Below are positions 34,801-44,458 of a stretch of 64,000 nucleotides of DNA, in pieces. The stretch is from Neocallimastix lanati (nom. inval.). Lineage: Eukaryota > Neocallimastigomycota > Neocallimastigomycetes > Neocallimastigales > Neocallimastigaceae. The stretch covers positions 969,501-1,033,500 of the forward strand of contig JACVTC010000021.1 of NCBI GenBank assembly GCA_016946835.1, written 5' to 3'. The translations under genes were made by a program, and so were the position numbers. Under the pieces are notes generated by a model. It saw only the letters and a program-made list of their open reading frames with translations. It made no database searches and was not told the origin of the DNA. Every line of letters starts with the position of its first letter. The first letter of the stretch is position 1.

Positions 34801-37463
34801 AAGTCAAGCGTGGTTAAGTACTTAACTTTATTGCCTATAGAAAATAATATTTCTTCTATATAAGGTAAAGGATATGCGTCTTTAATAGTAATATCATTTA
34901 ATTTTCTATAATCCACTACCATTCTCCATTTACCATTCTTTTTAGGAACGAGAATAACTGGGAACGACCATGATGATTTTGAAGGTTCTATCAATCCATT
35001 TCTTAATAATTTACTTATTTCTTCTCTTAGTATACTCATTTGCTTCTTATTTGCTACTCGATACATTCTTTGTTTAATTGGCATTCGACCACTTATGATT
35101 TTTATTTTATGACTTAGTAATTTCGATTTACCTAAATCATCTGTATCAAGTGCTAATACATTTATATTATTTAATAATAAAAACTTTAGTTTATTTCTAA
35201 TTTTTGTTGGTGCTTTCGCCGCAATTTCATGAATAGTTATTTCCTTTACACTTTTAAAATTCTTAACAGTATTTTCAATAGAAATATCAATATTTTTGAT
35301 TACACTGTTTTCATAATTCTTTTTATCATTAATTTCATTTATTTTTGTTAATAAAGAATAATTATTTTGTAAAGAATTTTTATTATCTTTTTTGTTACCA
35401 CTTATAACGAAATCATTAATATCTTTAACATGATGATTAATTTCGAAAGAATTTTTATTATTAACATCTTCATTAAAAATTGTGGAAAAATTTTTATCAC
35501 TAATAGTATTATCAACATCTTTAGAAACTATATTATCATTATTATCATTACAAAAATTTTCAGAAGGTTTATCAGTATTAATATTATTTTTATTAAGGTT
35601 TTCAGAAAGATTATTAATATTATTTTTATTAAGGTTTTCAGAAAGATTATTAATATTATTTTTATTAAAAATTTCAGAAAAATTATTAATATTATTTTTA
35701 TTTCCAAAAATATTATAAGGATTATTAGTATTATTAATGCTATTTAAGTTTTCATAAATATTATTAATATTATCTAAATCTTTAGAAATATTATCAGTAT
35801 TATTAACATCATATAAATTTTTAGAGAAATTATTAATATTATTTTTATTATTAAAATTTTCAGAAGAACAATTTTTATTATTAATACTAATCGAATTATT
35901 GATATTATTTTTATTAATAGGTTTTTCAAAAATATTATTAATTCTATTATTAAAAATTTTATTAGAAAAATTTTTACTATTAAAATTTTTATTAGATAGA
36001 TTTTTACTAGAAAAATTTTTATTAGAAAAATTTTCGATATTATTATTATTATCGATATTAATTTCATTTGGATTATCATGATTATTTATAGTATTAAAAT
36101 TTTTGTTAGTATTATTATTATTAATATCTTTATTAGAAGAACAATTATTATTATAAATTTTAGAAATTTTATCATTATTAATTTTACATCCAAATACATT
36201 CTTTAAATAATTATCATTATTATTTATATTGCAAAAATTATTTCCATCTTTATCATTATGATTTCCAAAGGAATTATCAATATCATTATTATCATTATTT
36301 TCTTCATATAAAATTTGAATATATTTATCTTCGGTGGTTAATAAATAATCAACTAGCACATCTTTATTCAATTCTTCTTCGAATTCATCTTTAATATCAT
36401 CTTCTTCATCTTCTATTTCGGTCACACTTTCAAAACTTCCTATCTTTCGTATCTCATCTGTTTTTTGATACAAGGTGTGATCAGAGAAGTCCATAATAAT
36501 CTTCATTCTAGCTAGCGCATCCACACCAATTAATACTTGGAAAATATCATCTTTTTCAACCAATCTAAAGATTTCCTTAGAAGTAATATTTCCAATTGTT
36601 ATTTCTATTTCATATAATTTTGAGATGAGCGTGGTATTAGTACAAGCTTGATATAAAGTTTCTTTAATAGCAGAAATTGGTTTAAATGGAATTTTATTAT
36701 TTATCATGAAGGTTTTGGTGATCATATTAATAGAAGAACAGGAATCTAAATATACTGTAGTTTCTACGTTTTCTACCTTACATTTTGTTTTTACAATCTT
36801 ATCTTTCTTAATTGTTGATAAGATTGTTTCTTCATCTTCTATAATTGTTGTAAACTTTAAGGCTTTTGATAATTCAGTTCTCAATTTAGGATTGATATTG
36901 AGCAACTGTCCGATGGTAATATTAGCGAACTTATTTCCAATATCGTCCACTATATTATAATTATCTTGATTTCCTGTTATTTTTAATTTTTTTGTAATAT
37001 TTTCCTTATTGGATTTTTCTACCTTTTTTTCACTTGGAAGTTGTATTTCTTTAGCTAATTCTTTTATTTCTTTTGCTCTTTCTTTCTTGTTTCTTCTTTT
37101 TGCTTCTTCAATTGAGGGTTCATTTATAAAAGATGGATCAAGATGATTTAACGCTTCTGTTTCTTTTTGATTTTCATTTCCTTTATTATTACTATTAGTT
37201 TCACTTTCTGGTTCCATTTCCATTTGTTCCTGATTATTTGATGGAACTTTAATTGGTTGAGGATTTTCTTTTAAACTTTTCTTAGTTGCTTTCTTATATG
37301 GTTTATTTTCATTAGTTTTTCTACTTCTTCTTTCAGCTACAATGGCTATTTCTTTATTATCTTCTATATTCGAAGATTCTTTAGTTCCAGTAAGTGAATT
37401 AGTTAAAAGAGTTGTATTGGTTTGATTTATGGGAGTATTCCTTCTCCCATTTAGAAGTTTAAA
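31881..37463 (-). CDS. Element A Pol: protease, RT, RNase H, integrase
   Basis: Open in one frame from the slippery site at the end of gag; the first ATG is at 37223 (1780 residues from there), but frameshift entry is more likely. Residues counted from that ATG: protease YLDSCSSINMI (about 155; DSC instead of the usual DSG), Asn-rich linker (about 310-630), RT VVDYRKLNDITIKDAYPLP (about 765) and IYMDDLVIFSD (about 868). RNase H IRTDASLDGIGG (about 1018) and YTDHKPL (about 1087) follow, then a second Asn-rich linker (about 1140-1410). Integrase has HHCC (HSVGHEG ... CHDCQ, about 1440-1475), D in GLDIIGPLP, TDNGPQF (about 1558), E in NGQVENRNREI and a YTGPFRI module, with no chromodomain. No internal stop. 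A Ty3/gypsy lineage distinct from B, C, E and F. Confidence 0.9.
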   Translation of the reverse strand, partial: FKLLNGRRNTPINQTNTTLLTNSLTGTKESSNIEDNKEIAIVAERRSRKTNENKPYKKATKKSLKENPQPIKVPSNNQEQMEMEPESETNSNNKGNENQKETEALNHLDPSFINEPSIEEAKRRNKKERAKEIKELAKEIQLPSEKKVEKSNKENITKKLKITGNQDNYNIVDDIGNKFANITIGQLLNINPKLRTELSKALKFTTIIEDEETILSTIKKDKIVKTKCKVENVETTVYLDSCSSINMITKTFMINNKIPFKPISAIKETLYQACTNTTLISKLYEIEITIGNITSKEIFRLVEKDDIFQVLIGVDALARMKIIMDFSDHTLYQKTDEIRKIGSFESVTEIEDEEDDIKDEFEEELNKDVLVDYLLTTEDKYIQILYEENNDNNDIDNSFGNHNDKDGNNFCNINNNDNYLKNVFGCKINNDKISKIYNNNCSSNKDINNNNTNKNFNTINNHDNPNEINIDNNNNIENFSNKNFSSKNLSNKNFNSKNFSNKIFNNRINNIFEKPINKNNINNSISINNKNCSSENFNNKNNINNFSKNLYDVNNTDNISKDLDNINNIYENLNSINNTNNPYNIFGNKNNINNFSEIFNKNNINNLSENLNKNNINNLSENLNKNNINTDKPSENFCNDNNDNIVSKDVDNTISDKNFSTIFNEDVNNKNSFEINHHVKDINDFVISGNKKDNKNSLQNNYSLLTKINEINDKKNYENSVIKNIDISIENTVKNFKSVKEITIHEIAAKAPTKIRNKLKFLLLNNINVLALDTDDLGKSKLLSHKIKIISGRMPIKQRMYRVANKKQMSILREEISKLLRNGLIEPSKSSWSFPVILVPKKNGKWRMVVDYRKLNDITIKDAYPLPYIEEILFSIGNKVKYLTTLDLFSGFHQIPMEKEDRDKTCFTTMFGNYNYKVMPFGLCNAPATFQREMNRIFLPLIGKCMFIYMDDLVIFSDTLEQHILDLQKVFDIIKENGLKANLSKCHFIKQEVEVLGHILSTEGIKPVPKKVDVISKWESPKNITQLRSFLGAIGYYRKFIKDFAIIAQPLFKLLKKNIKYIWDDITEERFKILKEKLIEAPILKYPDYDKQFLIRTDASLDGIGGVLMQKDKDNIEHPIQYISRSLKPTEINYSITDLEGTAAYYCCLKFKPYFSGNKYDTILYTDHKPLIGLFNNKEPNNARQARWVITFSMLKIVVKYEQGKKNVIADALSRLIPDSKNINKEIKNNTLFIHLNNNENINYDSIENINRMNNTNKNDYPLNNISEENNYVNFNKNNLDNNIINSLNKLNNNNNNNNNYIFKNLNNNSSVNSYYEKFNNNNNNNDKNFYLENFNNNCNNSSNDIKNFSKEFCNLNQNNIKNFSEKLNYNNINKNCIKNFYENNFDKNPLIDISENSYNKNLNICNSKINDNYNENNINLNKSKDNNNLENYYILNKDSIENNFNENEIIFVTTNDDSNNTEVEELNNSIAIKEYLKKKIIIIDNIKYFKDGENIRKFVENKEEKIELLLAAHSVGHEGYYKTYDRLKRKYYWENMSKDVELLVKTCHDCQMNRPQPINRGTESFATKPGLPFTRVGLDIIGPLPITKSNNKYIIVLVDYFTKWVEAEPFPTIESKDVIKFLTNVFSRHGIPEILITDNGPQFTSNATKGFLDLYNVYVHYISTYHPESNGQVENRNREIIKYIRLLGGTEKNWDEILPVALWALRTCKSEVTKFSSFELLYGRTDLQPFELTIAYNDRNINETFDEYLIRKFTTHHKWIMEATANIDNANKLWENRRKQQKSMNTVFEPGDLVLVRNFSRRKLDPFYTGPFRIVQMNYNTACICDIYTGEIADRNVHQKNLVHYYTWYNQTSGDEVSS
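37437..37463 (-). promoter_or_regulatory. Candidate -1 ribosomal frameshift signal between gag and pol of A
   Basis: The minus strand reads T TTA AAC in the gag frame (37463-37457). The 6-nt spacer TTCTAA contains the gag stop. A perfect 7-bp hairpin ATGGGAG/CTCCCAT with an 8-nt loop follows. Pol lies in the -1 frame and is open from the heptamer onward. All three parts of a classic -1 signal are present at the right spacing. Confidence 0.7.
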
Positions 37464-38779
37464 GGTTGATTATTGTTATTAAAGAAATTTTGGTTATTAT
37501 TAATAGGATCTATGTTATTATGATTAGGATTTGAACTGTTATAACTAGTATTATTATAATTAGTATTAACATTAAAGTTTCCATTTGAGTTATAATTATT
37601 TACATTATTAGTATTAATATTAGAGTTTCTATTTAAATTACTAATATTATAATTACCATCATAGTTATTATTATTGTTTAGGTTATGATTTCTGTTTGTA
37701 TTGCTGTTATTTGTAATGTAGAGATTATTGTTATTAAGTCTTCCAGTAGCTTCCATATCAGCTAGTTCTTGATAAGTATAAGGACAATCTTGCATCCTAT
37801 GACCAGGTTGATGACATTTAAAACAATTTAGATTAATATTATTAGACATAAAATTTTGATTTCTTAAATTATTTTTAATTCCGGGTACTTTATTATTGCT
37901 AAAATTATTATTCATGTTGTTAAAATTTGGATTATTGTTATTATAATTATTACCACTATTATAACCATTTCGGAAATGATTTATATTTCTGTTATTAATA
38001 GAGTTATTATAATTATTATTATAAGAATTTCGATAATTATTATTATAATTATTTGAATGATTATAACCATTATTTTTATTGTAATTATTATAATTATTAT
38101 AGTTATAATTATTATAATTAGAGCGATAATTATTGTATTCATAATTATTAGGATTGTCATAATTTCTATTATTATAATTATTACTATAATTATTTGGAAA
38201 AATAGAATTTAGACCTCCATAAGTATTGGTAAACATAACGACATTTCTATTTCTATTGGGCATTTCAGAAGCAGTCTCTGCAAGTTCAGCTATTTTAAAT
38301 GCTTCTTCTAAATTAGCTGGTTGAGAAGTTATTACTTCCTTTCTAGCATATGGACGACTTAATAATGAATCCGTGTAATCATTAATAGTAATAAATGCTT
38401 GACTTTCTGGAGTAAGTGATCCGTATAATTTACCGTATCTCCAGTTAAAGTCTTTAATTGATTCACCCTTTTGTATTTTGAGTGATTTTAGGTTAAAGCA
38501 TTTTTCTTGAGGAGTAATATCTAAAAATTTTTCAATGGCAGTTTTAATATCCGTAATACTTGGATATATGATCATTTCAGCCTCTTCATCTTCTTCTTTA
38601 AGATCTTCAATTACTCCTTTTAATCGTCCAGGAACACATTCTTTTGCCCAAGCAAACATTTTTCTAGGGTCATCAATATCTGAGAGTTCCATTACCCTAT
38701 TGAACTCTTCAGCCCATGATTCTATGTCCCTATCGAAACTACCAAGTCGTGGCAATAATTTAGCTATTTCGCTAATCTT

Positions 38780-38782
<3 letters not shown>
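37451..38782 (-). CDS. Element A Gag, Asn-rich with CCHC knuckle
   Basis: Starts at ATG 38782 (MKISEIAKLLPRLGSFD), directly after a sense-strand run of about 50 A. The frame stays open through the A-run, but a Lys run is an unlikely N-terminus. The capsid-like core covers about residues 1-190 (RDIESWAEEF, IEKFLDITPQEKC, SIKDFNWRYGKL). A low-complexity Asn/Tyr region (about 200-320) precedes the zinc knuckle CFKCHQPGHRMQDCP near 325, and another Asn-rich tail follows. It forms the particle and binds RNA. The stop TAA at 37453-37451 lies inside the frameshift signal. Homologous to the decayed H Gag. Confidence 0.9.
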
Positions 38783-38838
<56 letters not shown>

Positions 38839-38885
38839 AAGAACACAAAAGAACACAAAATTGCTTAAATAGAAACGAATATAAA

Positions 38886-38926
<41 letters not shown>

Positions 38927-39273
38927 TGGATATATATATATTTTATTTTTATTTATTTTATTTAAAATATAGTTTTATAATGAAATTTATTTTCTAATAT
39001 TTATATATATATATAGATTTTAACAAAAAAAAAATGATAAAGAAAATCTTTTTTTTTTTTTTTTTTTTTTAAAAAAAAGGAAAGATAAATATTATGGAGA
39101 AAATATATTTATATATTTTCTTTTATTAATAAAGAACAATAAAGAACACAAAATTTCTTTTATAGAAACGAAGATTTAGATTTTTTTTTTTTTTTTTTTT
39201 TTTTTTATTATTTAATATTATTTAAAAATTGTGTTTTACAGGAAATTTATTTATAATTTATAAGTATATATAT

Positions 39274-39304
<31 letters not shown>

Positions 39305-39443
39305 AGATTTTAACAAAAAAAATAAATGATAAGTAAATCCTGTTAAAAGGAAAATAATTATTATAGAAGATATTTTTTTTATATGGATTTTTAAAAAAAA
39401 TGATGAAGTAAATCTTATTAAAAAGGAAGACAAATATTAATGA

Positions 39444-39493
<50 letters not shown>

Positions 39494-40269
39494 CAAATTC
39501 CAAATGAAGAATAGTTTTTAGCGATAGAAAAGGCTTGTTAGTAGAATTATTATTATATAAATTAGTATATTTTTTTTGTATATATTTTAATAAGGGACAA
39601 TCAAATATATGTTATAACTTTATTATTATTTTCGATTCCCGCAAGCATTTACTCTGCGTCTTTCGACCTCCACTATTTAACCGTCAGTTCCAAGTAACCT
39701 TTAACTGTTCCTGCCTATTGAAACAAGGGCTTTATGGATTTTTCAATTAAAGGTCTGATATTGAAACCTTATTAAATAGCGCTCTACTCCCCCGCTTATA
39801 CAAGTAAACGCTCTTATCTACTCTCTAATAAAAAGTTATTTTAATAATTTATTATACCTGAATTTAATCAAGCCACTAATAAATTACCATATATTGTATA
39901 TTCCCGGAAGACGATGCTGATTTTAGAAATAATTAATAATAATAATTTTTATTTAATTAATAATACGGAATTACTTAATTCACCTATCCCAATCGATGAG
40001 CCTTTAGCTATAGAGTTTTTCATCTAACAGCCGCTCTCCCTGATGGTAGGTACTGAATGAATTTAGTATTCTAATATTAAGAAAATAAAAATTTAAAATT
40101 AATAATTATAAAACTTATTTATTATTGTTGAATAAAACTAATTATTCCAAGTTTTTCAATATCTTGAAAAATCCTCTTGATAGACTTTCCAGATAGAACA
40201 AACTCTCTTGATGGAAGTAATTATTTTAATAATAAATAAGAATTGAGCGGAAGTGCTCTTCTAAAATGT

Positions 40270-40300
<31 letters not shown>

Positions 40301-40672
40301 GAATTATTATAATAATATTATTATTATAATAACTATTATTATATATAAATAATATATATATATATATATATATTTTTTTTTTTTTTATATTATTATTATT
40401 TTTATTATTATTATAAGTAAAAATAAATGTTTTATTATAACAAATAAAATTTACGAATTAAGTTTCACAAAAAAAAATTTTTTTTTTTTTTTGTATAAAA
40501 TTTGTGTAACTAAGTAAAATAAATTAAATAATTTTTCCAAAAAAAAAAAGTTTAAGTTTTATAAATTTTATATTCCCTATAACAAAATAATAAGTTTAAA
40601 TAAAAAAAATTATATGTTTAATATTTATTCTAATGTTTCCTTTCATCTTTTCATCTTATAATGTGTTTCAGG
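38783..40672 (-). other. Element A leader with many A-runs
   Basis: About 1.9 kb between PBS and gag ATG. In sense orientation it has A-runs of about 50 (38833-38783), 30-40 (near 38890-38923), 20-45 (39050, 39182, 39280, 39450) and 34 (near 40272-40305), plus AT dinucleotide runs near 40360. Two less AT-rich islands (39640-39740 and 39900-40060) have no open frame I can support. The run touching the ATG is a feature also seen, in weaker form, in element H. Confidence 0.6.
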
Positions 40673-40690
40673 CGCCCGGATTCTCCACCA
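40673..40690 (-). promoter_or_regulatory. A primer-binding site, tRNA type
   Basis: The minus strand reads TGGTGGAGAATCCGGGCG, 8 nt after the 5' LTR, identical to the H site at 6963-6980. Conservation in two elements with different LTRs supports function. The tRNA was not identified. Confidence 0.65.
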
Positions 40691-40698
40691 AATTTTTA

Positions 40699-42765
40699 TG
40701 ATACGGGCTGGGGTTGAAACACTAAGATATTCAAAACAAAAAAATAAATATTAACACATAACTATAAAAATAAATTTGGAAACAAGAAAAAAAATTAAAT
40801 TTTAAAATATTCTTTATTTAAATTTAAAATTAAAATTATTTGTTCCAAGTATTAAAAAGAAAGAAATTTATTCTTCTTTTTATACTTTTATTTTAATACA
40901 TTTTATTTATTATTAATATATTCTTTATAAAAAAAAAAAAACTATTATAACTATTTTATTTTAATTTTTAACTATTATTTTAAATTATTTTTTAAAAAAA
41001 AAAATAACATTTATTAAATAAAAATATAAAAAAATTAATTTGGAGCTTGTATCACGAAGGGCATTCCAGGCGGTAGCTTCTTCATGATATTGTTATTCAG
41101 AGAGAAAATTATACAGAATTGATATTTTCTGTATTTTAGATCATTTTTATTATTGGAATTCTTCTGTATTTTAGTTCATTTTTATTTTAATAAAGATTTA
41201 ATTTATTTTTAATTTTGTTTTATTTTTAGTTTATTTCAAAGGTTTTAGAAAATATTATACAGAAACTTATAATTCTGTATTTTACATCAAATATTTATTG
41301 AAATAGGTTTTTATTATTCTTAATATAAAAATAAGAATTAGTAATGATTTAAATATTATATAATTTTTAATAAGAATATTTAGTAATAATTTTTATTATA
41401 TTTAATATTAATAAAATATTTAATAATTATTTTTATTAGATTTGATATTAATAAAAGATTTTAATAAGAATATTTAATAATAATTTTTATTATATTTAAT
41501 ATTAATAAAAGAATTTTATAAGAATATTTAATAATAATTTTTATTATAAAAGATTTTAATAAGAATATTTAATAATAATTTTTATTATATTTGATATTAA
41601 TAAAAGAAATTTATAAGAATATTTAATAATAATTTTTATCATATTTGATATTAATAAAAGATTTTAATAAGAATATTTAATAATAATTTTTATTAGATTT
41701 GATATTAATAAAAGAATTTTATAAGAATATTTAATAATAATTTTTATTATAAAAGATTTTAATAAGAATATTTAATAATAATTTTTATTATATTTAATAT
41801 TAATAAAAGATTTTTATTAGAATATTTAATAATTTTTATTATATTTGATATTAATAAAAGATTTTAATAAGAATATTTAATAATAATTTTTATTATATTT
41901 AATATTAATAAAAGAATTTTATAAGAATATTTAATAATAATTTTTATTATAAAAGATTTTAATAAGAATATTTAATAATAATTTTTATTATATTTAATAT
42001 TAATAATAGATTTTTATTAGAATATTTAATAATTTTTATTATATTTGATATTAATAAAAGATTTTAATAAGAATATTTAATAATAATTTTTATTATATTT
42101 AATATTAATAAAAGAATTTTATAAGAATATTTAATAATAATTTTTATTATAAAAGATTTTAATAAGAATATTTAATAATAATTTTTATTATATTTAATAT
42201 TAATAAAAGATTTTTATTAGAATATTTAATAATTTTTATTATATTTGATATTAATAAAAGATTTTAATAAGAATATTTAATAATAATTTTTATTATATTT
42301 AATATTAATAAAAGATTTTTATTAGAATATTTAATAATTTTTATTATATTTGATATTAATAAAAGATTTTAATAAGAATATTTAATAATAATTTTTATTA
42401 TATTTAATATTAATAAAAGAATTATATAAGAATATTTAATAATAATTTTTATTATAAAAGATTTTAATAAGAATATTTAATAATAATTTTTATTATATTT
42501 GATATTAATAAAAGATTTTTATTAGAATATTTAATAATTTTTATTATATTTAATATTAATAAAAGAAATTTATAAGAATATTTAATAATAATTTTTATTA
42601 TATTTAATATTAATAAAAGAAATTTATAAGAATATTTAATAATAATTTTTATTATATTTGATATTAATAAAAGATTTTAATAAGAATATTTAATAATAAT
42701 TTTATTTTATTATTATTAAGAGTATTTAATAGGAAATACAAGGTATTTAGTGACACCCCGTATCA
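40699..42765 (-). repeat. 5' LTR of element A, long form (2067 bp)
   Basis: Same length and, by eye, same sequence as the LTR at 29802, including the minisatellite unit order. It is followed by the duplicated target TAGA (42766-42769). Identical LTRs mean recent insertion, or gene conversion. Confidence 0.9.
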
Positions 42766-42769
42766 TAGA

Positions 42770-43273
42770 GTTAGCAAAATTGTTGTTGTAGTCTGGTGGT
42801 AATACACCATGACAATGAAGCCGAACTTCTTAGGTTCGACTCACACCCTTTCCCAATCTAAATTATTTTTAGTTAATTAATTAAATTATTGTAGAAAGTT
42901 CTAGAGTTTCTTTGGTTAATATTATATAACTAAATGAAACTAGAAAGTTCTATTTTAATAATTATTTTATCATTTTTTCTATAAGATTCATTTTCTAGAA
43001 AGAAAACTTAATTTTTCGAACTTTCGTTAATCTTAACTTTTTCCGAAACTGTTTTTCCGAAAAAGTATAAATAAGTGTGAATTTCTCAATAAAAAATAAT
43101 TTTTCTTTGTGCTTTTATTAACTAGTTAAAAGTAATTCGAAATATTACAATAACTAATTAATAATAAAAAATAATAATAAATTTTATATTTTAATAAAAA
43201 ATATTAATAAAACAAATTTTTTAAGAAAACGAATTACTTATTAGTGTAGACCTATTGGGTGTAAACCGTTACA
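42770..43273 (+). repeat. Element C 5' LTR, remainder
   Basis: Continues the LTR begun at 29786 and ends CCGTTACA. It matches 47159-47662. It includes TATAAATA (43066-43073), the self-primer match GTGCTTTTAT (43109-43118), and A-box-like (42789) and B-box-like (42833) strings 44 bp apart. Confidence 0.85.
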
Positions 43274-43283
43274 ATAAAAGCAC
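43274..43283 (+). promoter_or_regulatory. C self-priming PBS
   Basis: ATAAAAGCAC directly after the LTR is the exact reverse complement of GTGCTTTTAT (43109-43118), 43 nt downstream of the start of the TATA box. Confidence 0.65.
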
Positions 43284-43997
43284 CCAAAGAAAAGAAGCCC
43301 AGTACCCCTGCACTAAGGACTAGCCAAAGGAAATCTACCAACTCAAGAAATCAAGGAAATCAAGGAAATCTACCAACTCAAGAAATCAAGGAAATCAAGG
43401 ATATCTACCAACTCAAGAAATCAAGGAAATCAAGGATATCTACCAACTCAAGAAATCAAGGAAATCTACCGAATCAAGAAGATTTATTATAAGGCGAATA
43501 AAATAAAATAAATTAAATTACAGATACTATTCTAAACAACATCTCGCATTAAATAGTACTCTACTCTCCGAATAAATATTTATTTTAATTATAATTAATT
43601 TTAAATTTCTTACGTTATATATAAAGGCTTGCCCGGCTCCCAAAGCGACGATAGTTGAGCATCGTTACCATAATACTTTGTCGTTCAGATTCTGTTGATA
43701 ACTGGGGAAGATAATTTGTTGTACTTTTTCATGCTAACAAAGGTTAGATACAAACAAAAATACAATTACATTACTTCCTTCTACCATTAATTGGTACTAA
43801 CAATCGACTTAATCTGCGTTTATCGATAAAGAGCTAAAGAGACTTACCACGCAAGGCTTTAACAAATTATATATTTCCTGGCTCAATACTATATGATTTG
43901 GTTTATAACAATTCAATAAGAAATAAAGATTAATCAAATAAAATAAATATTTAATTACTCCTATATCTTCCAAAATAATTATATATTACTTTATCAC

Positions 43998-44042
<45 letters not shown>

Positions 44043-44458
44043 ATCACGGGATATATCAAAAAAATCAACTCTGAAAATATCCAATCTCAAATCACTCTCA
44101 AAATCAATCTGAAATTTTATATCAACTTAATGCAATAAATTTTAAATCTCAATAATCTTTTCTAAATTATTTCCAGCTCTCTATAACTATTAAATTACTA
44201 TAATAATATATATACAAATCTACTATACCTAATTTAGTATATTATATAAATTTAAAATTTCAATACCAAACCTTATTTAATTCTAAATAATTCCAGTGGG
44301 ATCAATTATTACTATTTATATATTCAAATCCTCCTTAATCAAAAGTATATTATAATTCAATTCCTCTCTATTATACTGAAAAAATCGTTCTTAAATATAT
44401 CTTATTCCAACTTATTCAATAATCAACTATAAAAATAACAGTGAAACTTATATTCAAA
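43284..44458 (+). other. Element C leader with minisatellite and poly(A)
   Basis: A tandem array at 43327-43470 of about four ~36-bp units (AATCTACCAACTCAAGAAAT plus AAGGAAATC variants), then an AT-rich leader. An A-run of about 38 at 44000-44037 is followed by about 420 nt to the ORF. No other gene supported. Confidence 0.6.

Noticed and set aside
35430-36081. Plus-strand open frames rich in Ile, Leu and Phe that look like membrane proteins
   Set aside because: They are antisense shadows of the Asn-rich repeats in element A Pol; AAT/ATT repeats give such frames automatically.
38535-39503. Frames with long Phe or Lys runs
   Set aside because: They read through poly(T) or poly(A) in the A leader and are not genes.
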